Source of the DNA: Eubacteriales Family XIII. Incertae Sedis bacterium
Lineage (GTDB): Bacteria > Bacillota > Clostridia > Peptostreptococcales > Anaerovoracaceae
Direction of reading: 5' to 3'
Length of the DNA: 5,249 nucleotides
Assembly (NCBI GenBank): GCA_031287295.1
Contig: JAITTH010000152.1
Location: forward strand, 1-5,249
The notes beneath the pieces are model-generated. The model saw only the letters and a list, made by a program, of their open reading frames with translations, searched no databases and had not been told where the DNA came from. This document shows positions 1 through 4,936 of this stretch, one piece after another (within the stretch, counting starts at the first letter, position 1; each line of letters opens with the position of its first letter). The position numbers were made by a program, and so were the translations under genes.

Positions 1-725
1 AGATCTTTTCCGGGTTCGCAGAAAAATTCCAACTCCATCTGCTCAAACTCACGCGTCCGGAAAATAAAATTTCCGGGGGTAATCTCGTTGCGGAAAGACT
101 TTCCGACCTGCGCAATACCAAACGGTATTTTTTTGCGTGAAGTACGCTGCACATTTCTAAAGTTCACAAAAATACCCTGCGCCGTCTCAGGACGCAGGTA
201 GATTTCATTCTGCGAATCGGCAGTAACACCGGCATGGGTACGAAACATAAGATTAAACTGACGAATTCCGGTAAAATCGCTTTTTCCGCATTCCGGACAC
301 TTTATGCCCTTCTCGAGAATAAACGCTTCCATCTTCTCGTTCGCCCATCCGTCCACAGGCGTACCTGTCTCACCATTTGTGGCAAACCAACCTTCGATGA
401 GCTGATCGGCACGGAATCTCGACTTACAACTTTTGCAGTCGATGAGCGGATCTGCAAATCCGCCAACATGTCCCGAGGCAACCCACACTTCTCGATTCAT
501 GAGAATGGCAGCATCGAGACCGACGTTGTACGGAGATTCTTGAACAAACTTTCTCCACCAAGCGCGTTTGATGTTATTCTTCAGCTCTACACCGAGTGGA
601 CCGTAATCCCAACTGTTGGCAAGTCCGCCATAGATTTCCGAACCCGGATAGATAAAGCCTCTGGTTTTACACAAGGCAACGAGTTTCTCCATCGTTACTG
701 CTTGAGGAGTGTTTGAATTCTGCAC
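1..725 (-). CDS. glyQS: glycine--tRNA ligase, alpha2 (single-chain) type, 3' part missing
   Basis: Class II aminoacyl-tRNA synthetase that charges tRNA-Gly with glycine in the cytoplasm. About 241 residues are present; the family is usually about 450-470, so the rest of the catalytic core and the anticodon-binding domain lie beyond the left edge. Visible: the N-terminal signature GFIYPGSEIYGGLANSWDYG (residues 23-42), DAAILM (71-76), two CxxC pairs (C97/C100 and C143/C146) that probably bind zinc, RPETAQGIF (178-186), and class II motif 2 with FRNE (211-214) and RTREFEQMELEFF (223-235). I chose the GTG start at 725 because AAGGTAGG lies 9 bases upstream; the first ATG, 33 bases further in, has no such site. 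The N-terminus then reads VQNSNTPQAVT before MEKLV. The gene starts 23 bases after the DUF4342 gene with no T-box leader between, so it is probably co-transcribed with that gene. This is the homodimeric enzyme, not the alpha2beta2 GlyQ/GlyS pair. Confidence 0.97.
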   Translation of the reverse strand, partial: MQNSNTPQAVTMEKLVALCKTRGFIYPGSEIYGGLANSWDYGPLGVELKNNIKRAWWRKFVQESPYNVGLDAAILMNREVWVASGHVGGFADPLIDCKSCKSRFRADQLIEGWFATNGETGTPVDGWANEKMEAFILEKGIKCPECGKSDFTGIRQFNLMFRTHAGVTADSQNEIYLRPETAQGIFVNFRNVQRTSRKKIPFGIAQVGKSFRNEITPGNFIFRTREFEQMELEFFCEPGKD

Positions 726-734
726 AATAAAATA

Positions 735-742
735 CCTACCTT
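735..742 (-). promoter_or_regulatory. ribosome binding site that decides the glyQS GTG start
   Basis: AAGGTAGG on the minus strand, 9 bases before the GTG at 725-723. It lies in the 23-base gap after the DUF4342 stop codon. No equally good site precedes the internal ATG at 692, which is why the GTG is preferred. Confidence 0.65.
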
Positions 743-748
743 AATGAA

Positions 749-1408
749 TTATTCTTCGGTTGTGTCGTCTTCTGGTTCATCTGCCGCATCAGCTGATTCT
801 TCGGTCTTGGATACGCGTTTTTTTGCCTCTTCCCACATTTCATCAACCGTGTCTTTGAAATTATCACTCTTGACATGAGACTTGCGCTTGTTCTTACCGA
901 CGACATCCTGCGTTTTACTGCGTACATTGTCGTAAACTTCCGCGCTCTTCTCTTTTATGGAATCTGCAATATCACTACCTTTTTCTTTCACATCACCGAA
1001 CTTATCGCTTGCCTTGTCGGAAATATTGACAACGGTACCATCTGTCTTTAAGAGTTCAATGGTGCATTTTGTTCCGAATGCAGCAATAACACCGATAATC
1101 GCTGCCCATGGTGCCAAAACAGTTCCAATGATGCTTGCGTTCACCGGCAGCTTCAGAAGAATCTCATCGTCCTTGCGGATCGTAATCTTTGAAACGTTTC
1201 CACTTCTTATGGTTTCTTTGATTCGCTCAATGATTGCGTTCGCTTGATCGCTCAGTTTCTCTGTCCCGGAAATATTGATGGTTTCCTCGATGCTGATTAT
1301 CGCATCCACAATGTTTCCATTCGCTTCTTCGAGAGCATCTTTGGCCTCTTTGTAGCTGACCCCTGTCCGATCCTTTACGAGTTCGACTTTTTCAAGTGTA
1401 ATCTCCAT
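749..1408 (-). CDS. DUF4342 domain protein with N-terminal TS-N/UBA-like domain
   Basis: A 219-residue protein of unknown function. Residues 1-42 resemble the EF-Ts N-terminal/UBA fold, with LVKDRTGVSYKEAKDALEEA (10-29) followed by NGNIVDAI. Residues about 72-120 match the DUF4342 pattern: a beta-rich KITIRKDDEILLKLPV, then a hydrophobic stretch of about 24 residues (I93-C115, containing LAPWAA) and KCTIEL. The tail (about 128-219) is charged and amphipathic, with loose 11-residue periodicity (DKASDKFGDVKEK, DSIKEKSAEVYD), a basic patch (KNKRKS, 172-177), and a strongly acidic end. I start at the second ATG (1408) because AAGGAGG sits 7 bases before it; the ATG at 1414 is only 1 base from that site, though it would overlap the recO stop as ATGA. 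The hydrophobic stretch could be a membrane hairpin or a protein core. Family assignment is from recall of the sequence pattern; function is unknown. Confidence 0.9.
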   Translation of the reverse strand: MEITLEKVELVKDRTGVSYKEAKDALEEANGNIVDAIISIEETINISGTEKLSDQANAIIERIKETIRSGNVSKITIRKDDEILLKLPVNASIIGTVLAPWAAIIGVIAAFGTKCTIELLKTDGTVVNISDKASDKFGDVKEKGSDIADSIKEKSAEVYDNVRSKTQDVVGKNKRKSHVKSDNFKDTVDEMWEEAKKRVSKTEESADAADEPEDDTTEE

Positions 1409-1410
1409 CT

Positions 1411-2070
1411 TCATACCTCCTTGGGCAAATCACTTTTCAGTGTGCCGATATCGAATTGCACTGCGGCGTATCGGAGAATAAGTCGCAAAAATCTCATGCT
1501 TTTTTCCGTCGGCAAAGTTAGATTCCGCATTGCATTCAGCGGATTATCCAAGATATAAGCTATCGCGTTCATTGTAACAAAATCAAGGGATGATAGCAAC
1601 TCGTCGTGCTGAAAATTTTCAGCGTCCGGCAGCACGCCTAAATTCTGTAGCGCTTTCATCAACCACGATGCCGTGAGCGTATCGAAATCCTCACTGCGTA
1701 CGAGCAACAACGTAAGATAGTCGATCACAAGTTGATAAAGATCCGGAACAGGGATGTCTTCCGGAAGAATTTTCTCCGTAAACTCAAGAACCATCGATGC
1801 AGCGAGAAATTTTTCGTAATCTTCCGATAGTGCATAATAGTTTTTTACAGTCTCCGCGGAGCTGATATTTTTATTTCCACGGCTCTCCGTAATCTGATAT
1901 CTTCCGAGCGTAAACCGTCGCACTGCCAACGCACTGCCACTTTTTCCTCGCTCGCTGATGGATGTTCCCGCGCTAATCTTGCCATAATGATCTGTGAGCA
2001 ACAGCAGCATACTGCGCCCTTTTAACGCCTGCGTCCGTCTCAGGACAAGTCCGGAGCATTCAGAAATCAT
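1411..2070 (-). CDS. recO: DNA repair protein RecO, short form without zinc-finger cysteines
   Basis: RecO is the mediator that, with RecR, helps load RecA on SSB-coated single-stranded DNA in the RecFOR pathway. The protein is 219 residues, shorter than the common 240-260. The N-terminal ~80 residues fit the RecO OB fold (SGLVLRRTQALKGRSMLLLL, then TDHYGKISA and the basic RRFTLGRYQITESRG); the rest is helical, with the family-typical ALQNLGVLPD region (about 142-151). That region is normally followed by a CxxC zinc finger; here it is not, and the only cysteine in the protein is C5. E. coli RecO also lacks the finger, so this need not mean loss of function. The start is the ATG 2 bases after the era stop, with AAGGA 6-7 bases upstream formed by the end of era. 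Position directly after era agrees with the usual gene order and supports the call, since RecO sequences diverge strongly. Confidence 0.9.
   Translation of the reverse strand: MISECSGLVLRRTQALKGRSMLLLLTDHYGKISAGTSISERGKSGSALAVRRFTLGRYQITESRGNKNISSAETVKNYYALSEDYEKFLAASMVLEFTEKILPEDIPVPDLYQLVIDYLTLLLVRSEDFDTLTASWLMKALQNLGVLPDAENFQHDELLSSLDFVTMNAIAYILDNPLNAMRNLTLPTEKSMRFLRLILRYAAVQFDIGTLKSDLPKEV
1416..1422 (-). promoter_or_regulatory. strong Shine-Dalgarno site that decides the DUF4342 start
   Basis: AAGGAGG on the minus strand, inside the last codons of recO. The spacing is 7 bases to the ATG at 1408 and 1 base to the ATG at 1414, so initiation at 1408 is favoured. The recO stop lies between the site and the start, which suits translational coupling. 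Confidence 0.75.
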
Positions 2071-2072
2071 AT

Positions 2073-2966
2073 TTAGTCCTTGTATCCAAGCGATCCGAGC
2101 ATGAAATCGCTGTCACGCCAGTTGTCTTTCACCTTGACCCAAAGTTCCAGAAAAACGCGTGTGCCAATGAGCTTCTCGATGTCTTCACGCGCACTTTTTC
2201 CGATGCCCTTCAACTTGCGTCCGTCTTTTCCGATGATGATGCCTTTGTGAGATTTTTTCTCACAATAGATGACGGCTGAAATTTTAGTGAGCATGCTTTT
2301 TTCTTCGTAGCTTTCAATGCTCACTGCCACACCGTGCGGAATTTCATCGTTCAAAAAATGCAGCAGTTTCTCGCGAATGATTTCGGTAACGAGAAATCGC
2401 TCCGGATGGTCTGTAACCATATCGGCGGGAAAAAACAGCGGACCCTTTGGCATTTGTTCCTTCACAAGATTTAAAACAACCGAAACATTTTCGCCGGCAG
2501 GTGCATTGGTTCCGATCATTTCTTGAAACACATTCAGCCTTTCAAACGAATCAAACGCCTCGCGAAACGCTTCCGGTTTCATTTTATCCATCTTGCTTAG
2601 GATTAAAAATTTCGGTGTGGAGATGGTCTTAAGTTTTTCGATTATATACGCATCTCCGCCCTTTTCAGAATAGGCACCGTCTGTGAGGAACAAAACGACA
2701 TCCACATCGGAGAGTGTTCCGATTGCTGTCTGCGTCATAAACGCGCCCAGCTTGTTTCGCGGACGCATAATTCCCGGCGTATCGAGAAAGACAACCTGAA
2801 CAGCATCTTCGCCGCTTCCTTCCGTAAAAATGCCCCGAATACGATTCCGCGTCGTCTGAGGTTTGTCTGCGGTAATCGAAACCTTTTCGCCGAGCATCGC
2901 ATTCAGCAGTGTAGATTTTCCAACATTGGGTCTGCCAATAATCGCACAGAAACCGGATCGTACCAT
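2073..2966 (-). CDS. era: GTPase Era, 16S rRNA-binding ribosome assembly factor
   Basis: Essential-type GTPase that binds the 3' end of 16S rRNA and acts in 30S maturation. It is 297 residues, normal for the family. In order: P-loop GRPNVGKST (11-19), switch I TTRNRIRG (38-45), DTPG (62-65), G4 motif written SKMD (124-127) where NKxD is usual, G5 region TNAPAG (153-158) where SAxxG is usual, the linker VTDHPERF (184-191), and a C-terminal KH domain with IIIGKDGRKLK (243-253) and FLELWVKVKDNWR (272-284). The start is the ATG one base after the ybeY stop, preceded by AGGAGG 6 bases upstream inside ybeY. The G4 serine is AGC and the G5 asparagine AAT, each one base from the usual residue. All else is intact, so I expect a working GTPase, perhaps with altered nucleotide handling. 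Confidence 0.98.
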   Translation of the reverse strand: MVRSGFCAIIGRPNVGKSTLLNAMLGEKVSITADKPQTTRNRIRGIFTEGSGEDAVQVVFLDTPGIMRPRNKLGAFMTQTAIGTLSDVDVVLFLTDGAYSEKGGDAYIIEKLKTISTPKFLILSKMDKMKPEAFREAFDSFERLNVFQEMIGTNAPAGENVSVVLNLVKEQMPKGPLFFPADMVTDHPERFLVTEIIREKLLHFLNDEIPHGVAVSIESYEEKSMLTKISAVIYCEKKSHKGIIIGKDGRKLKGIGKSAREDIEKLIGTRVFLELWVKVKDNWRDSDFMLGSLGYKD

Positions 2967-2967
2967 T

Positions 2968-3489
2968 TTATTCCTCCTGCGAAAGACCGAGGATCGTCAT
3001 AACCATTTCCTCTATTTCACGCATTTTTCTCTTTTCTTCTTCGTTTTCATGGTCGAAACCAAGAAGATGCAACAAACTGTGCACAAAAAGGTAAGTAACT
3101 TCACGCGCAACGCTATGTCCGTATTCTTCTGCTTGTTCGCAAGCAATTTCCGTGCAGATGACGACATCGCCCAGCAAAACACCACGTGAAAGGCGCTTCG
3201 CTTCGAGCACCTGTTCGCGAATCTCGTCGAGCGTCGCAAACATCGGGAAAGAGAGCACATCGGTTGCCATGTCTTTCTCACGGTATTTTCGATTCAATTG
3301 ACGAATCGCATCCCTGGAAAGAAAGGTTGTGCTGACTTCAAAAATACCTTCAGGCAGCTGCATTTTTTCTAAGATGACCTGCCCTGCCGTTTGCAGACGC
3401 ACCTTCAAATCCTTGCCAAGCACCGCGGAAATGTCCGCATTCGTCTCGTCTTCCAATTGAATATGCAGGGGCATAGATTCCGATGTCAT
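2968..3489 (-). CDS. ybeY: endoribonuclease YbeY, 16S rRNA 3'-end maturation
   Basis: Metal-dependent single-strand endoribonuclease of the UPF0054 family, involved in 16S rRNA 3' processing and ribosome quality control. It has 173 residues from the chosen start, near the usual 150-170. Visible: R59, NRKYREKDMATDVLSFP (66-82), LLGDVVIC (105-112), and the metal-binding HSLLHLLGFDH with H137, H141 and H147 (HxxxHxxxxxH). The open frame runs up to 3567 (TTG, GTG and ATG options) and would add a basic, low-complexity N-terminus overlapping phoH by 74 bases. I prefer the ATG at 3489, 4 bases after the phoH stop, because homologues begin near the PLHIQLEDE segment and no Shine-Dalgarno site precedes the earlier starts. 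Another ATG at 3474 is possible. The site before 3489 is weak (AAGAAAG), so translation probably depends on coupling to phoH. The stop is one base before era. Confidence 0.97.
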   Translation of the reverse strand: MTSESMPLHIQLEDETNADISAVLGKDLKVRLQTAGQVILEKMQLPEGIFEVSTTFLSRDAIRQLNRKYREKDMATDVLSFPMFATLDEIREQVLEAKRLSRGVLLGDVVICTEIACEQAEEYGHSVAREVTYLFVHSLLHLLGFDHENEEEKRKMREIEEMVMTILGLSQEE

Positions 3490-3493
3490 TTCG

Positions 3494-4492
3494 TCATTTC
3501 TTTCTTGGGGCTGTGGGTCCGCGTTTTTTTTCTGCGGTTTTTTTCTCGTATTGTTCATACGCACCAATTATTTTTCGAACGAGTGTATGCCGAACGACAT
3601 CGCTGTCTCGAAGGTGACAGATGGCAATTTCCGAAACCCGTGCAAGCACCTTTTCGGCATGAATCAACCCGGAGAGTTTTCCGTCCGGCAAATCAATCTG
3701 GGTAACATCGCCCGTAACAACCACACGCGAGCCGAAGCCCATGCGTGTAAGAAACATCTTCATTTGCTCACGCGTCGTATTTTGCGCTTCGTCGAGAATG
3801 ATGAAAGAATTGTCGAGTGTACGACCACGCATATAGGCCAACGGTACCACTTCGATGGTTTCTTTTTCTTTGAGCCTAAGTGCCATTTCGCGCCCCATAA
3901 TTTCATAGAGCGCATCATAAAGCGGACGAAGATAGGGATCCACTTTTTCCTGCAAATCGCCCGGTAGGAAACCGAGCCGTTCTCCTGCCTCCACAGCCGG
4001 ACGCGCCAGAATAATCTTCTCGACTTCCTTGTTTTTTAGCGCTCGAACCGCCATTGCCACTGCCAGATATGTTTTACCGGTACCGGCGGGTCCGATGCCG
4101 AAAACGATCTCGCGCTGTCGAATCTCTTTTACATACGACTCCTGCCCAAGGGTTTTTGCGCGAATCGGTTTCCCACGATGTGTAAAGGCTATAATGTCAC
4201 GATTGATGTTGATTTCCCGATAAGAGAGTCCTTCCGAAGCAAGACCCATGACATAACTGACCTTTTGGGCGTCGAGTGTGTCCCCATTTGAAAGAATCCA
4301 GAGAAGATCGCGAAAAGCAGATTCTGCCTTCTGCGCTTCGCTTCCGCTTATAATCATTTCATCCGCACGCAAAACAACGGAGACCCCGAAGGTCTCTTCA
4401 ATTTTTTTTAAATTCTCGTCCAAGTTCCCGAACAAAGCACGGGTATCTTCTTCAGGGGTAAGTGAAATGAGGACGGATTCATTTAAATTCAT
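3494..4492 (-). CDS. phoH: PhoH family P-loop ATPase (PhoH-like)
   Basis: Cytoplasmic ATPase of the PhoH/YbeZ family; the exact role is unsettled, with RNA metabolism and YbeY partnership proposed in other bacteria. It has 332 residues from the ATG, typical of the family. The N-terminal part has the characteristic ALFGNLDENLKKIEE (19-33); the ATPase core has Walker A GPAGTGKT (134-141), RPAVEAGERLGFLPGDLQEK (164-183), the PLAYMRGRTLD segment (217-227), Walker B FIILDEAQN (230-238), and VVTGDVTQIDLP (258-269). The C-terminus is a short basic tail. Start choice is uncertain: in-frame TTG codons at 4522 and 4498 also exist. A purine-rich AGAGGAAAG lies about 10 bases before the TTG at 4498 and 16 before the ATG at 4492, and nothing like a binding site precedes 4522. 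Either 4498 or 4492 is plausible; they differ by two residues. The stop is 4 bases from the preferred ybeY start. Confidence 0.97.
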   Translation of the reverse strand: MNLNESVLISLTPEEDTRALFGNLDENLKKIEETFGVSVVLRADEMIISGSEAQKAESAFRDLLWILSNGDTLDAQKVSYVMGLASEGLSYREININRDIIAFTHRGKPIRAKTLGQESYVKEIRQREIVFGIGPAGTGKTYLAVAMAVRALKNKEVEKIILARPAVEAGERLGFLPGDLQEKVDPYLRPLYDALYEIMGREMALRLKEKETIEVVPLAYMRGRTLDNSFIILDEAQNTTREQMKMFLTRMGFGSRVVVTGDVTQIDLPDGKLSGLIHAEKVLARVSEIAICHLRDSDVVRHTLVRKIIGAYEQYEKKTAEKKRGPTAPRKK

Positions 4493-4542
4493 GTGCAAGC
4501 GATTGTTTCTTTCCTCTCTCAATCTTTTGATGATTCTTCATG

Positions 4543-4573
4543 ATTATATAAAATCTGCTTCGGAAACTTCCAA
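4543..4573 (-). promoter_or_regulatory. possible promoter for the phoH operon
   Basis: A perfect TATAAT (4543-4548) lies about 50 bases before the phoH start. The best -35 candidate is TTGGAA (4568-4573) with a long 19-base spacer, so the match is mediocre. Both elements are embedded in the rpsU terminator. Without it the six genes phoH to glyQS would rely on read-through from rpsU or on a promoter I cannot see. Confidence 0.35.
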
Positions 4574-4582
4574 AGCAGATTT
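4546..4582 (-). terminator. rho-independent terminator (or attenuator) after rpsU
   Basis: Perfect 10-base inverted repeat AAATCTGCTT / AAGCAGATTT (4573-4582 with 4551-4560), extended inside by a T-G wobble and a GG/CC pairing, giving a stem of about 13 pairs with a six-base loop. On the minus strand it is followed by TATATAAT; with the TTT that ends the stem this gives a T-rich but interrupted tail. It starts 11 bases after the rpsU stop. The imperfect tail suggests that termination could be partial. Confidence 0.75.
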
Positions 4583-4593
4583 GTATGGCAGAA

Positions 4594-4773
4594 TTAGAAC
4601 TTACGAGCTTTTTTCCGAGCCGCTTCAGACTTCTTCTTCCGCTTTACACTCGGTTTTTCGTAGTGTTCCCTTTTGCGGAGTTCGGACATAACGCCATCCC
4701 TCGCACAAGAACGCTTAAAACGCTTTAGTGCACTTTCCAAGCTTTCGTTTTCGCGTACAATTACCTGTGCCAT
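4594..4773 (-). CDS. rpsU: 30S ribosomal protein bS21
   Basis: Small-subunit protein that binds on the platform near the 3' end of 16S rRNA and the anti-Shine-Dalgarno region, and aids initiation. It has 59 residues, the usual size, beginning MAQVIVRENESLESALKRFK. The diagnostic core is LRKREHYEKPSVKRKKKSEA (32-51), and the C-terminus is highly basic (ARKKARKF). The start is the ATG at 4773 with AAGGAGGTGA ending 7 bases upstream, a near-perfect match to the 16S 3' end. It has its own promoter upstream and a hairpin terminator downstream, so it may be expressed mainly as a single-gene unit, with read-through into phoH. In Bacillus rpsU is followed by yqeY and several yqf genes before phoH; here phoH comes directly after it. 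Confidence 0.97.
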   Translation of the reverse strand: MAQVIVRENESLESALKRFKRSCARDGVMSELRKREHYEKPSVKRKKKSEAARKKARKF

Positions 4774-4780
4774 TTCGTCG

Positions 4781-4790
4781 TCACCTCCTT
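4781..4790 (-). promoter_or_regulatory. very strong rpsU ribosome binding site
   Basis: AAGGAGGTGA on the minus strand, a ten-base match to the complement of the 16S rRNA 3' end, 7 bases before the rpsU ATG. Such a site fits a highly expressed ribosomal protein gene. Confidence 0.85.
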
Positions 4791-4843
4791 TTCACGCACA
4801 ACTTGTCTTTTCCAGACAATGATTATTTCTGGCGAACACATGA

Positions 4844-4872
4844 ATTATAGACCCTTAGCAGGAATAAATCAA
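4844..4872 (-). promoter_or_regulatory. rpsU: sigma-70/sigma-A type promoter for rpsU
   Basis: TTGATT (-35, 4867-4872) and a perfect TATAAT (-10, 4844-4849) are separated by exactly 17 bases. Transcription would start near 4837, giving a leader of about 64 bases before the rpsU ATG. Its position in the only sizeable gap of the window, and its orientation toward rpsU, support it. Confidence 0.8.
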
Positions 4873-4936
4873 GTAATTCTGCCAAAATGCGGCGATTTTT
4901 CTAAACCGGTGAGATGCGGTTAGATGCATGTGAAAT

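Noticed and set aside
234..716. Plus-strand open frame of 160 codons
   Set aside because: It lies fully opposite glyQS, whose minus-strand translation shows unmistakable class II synthetase motifs; the plus-strand product has no recognisable features.
726..748. Possible T-box or riboswitch ahead of glyQS
   Set aside because: Only 23 bases separate it from the preceding gene, too short for a T-box, and no specifier or antiterminator sequence is visible.
957..1558. Plus-strand frames opposite the DUF4342 and recO genes
   Set aside because: They are antisense shadows: no ribosome binding sites, no family resemblance, and they conflict with well-spaced minus-strand genes.
3012..3281. Minus-strand 89-codon frame inside ybeY
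   Set aside because: It is another reading frame within ybeY, whose own frame carries the HxxxHxxxxxH motif.
3391..3967. Plus-strand frames across ybeY and phoH
   Set aside because: They are opposite conserved ATPase and nuclease motifs, and the products look like random translation.
4278..4691. Plus-strand 137-codon frame across the phoH 5' end and rpsU
   Set aside because: It runs through the terminator hairpin and antisense to two clear genes; no start signal was seen.
4901..4923. Inverted repeat CTAACCG / CGGTTTAG after the membrane protein gene, considered as a terminator
   Set aside because: The stem has a bulge and an eight-base loop, and neither side is followed by a T tract in its direction of transcription (the minus strand continues with AAAAATCG).
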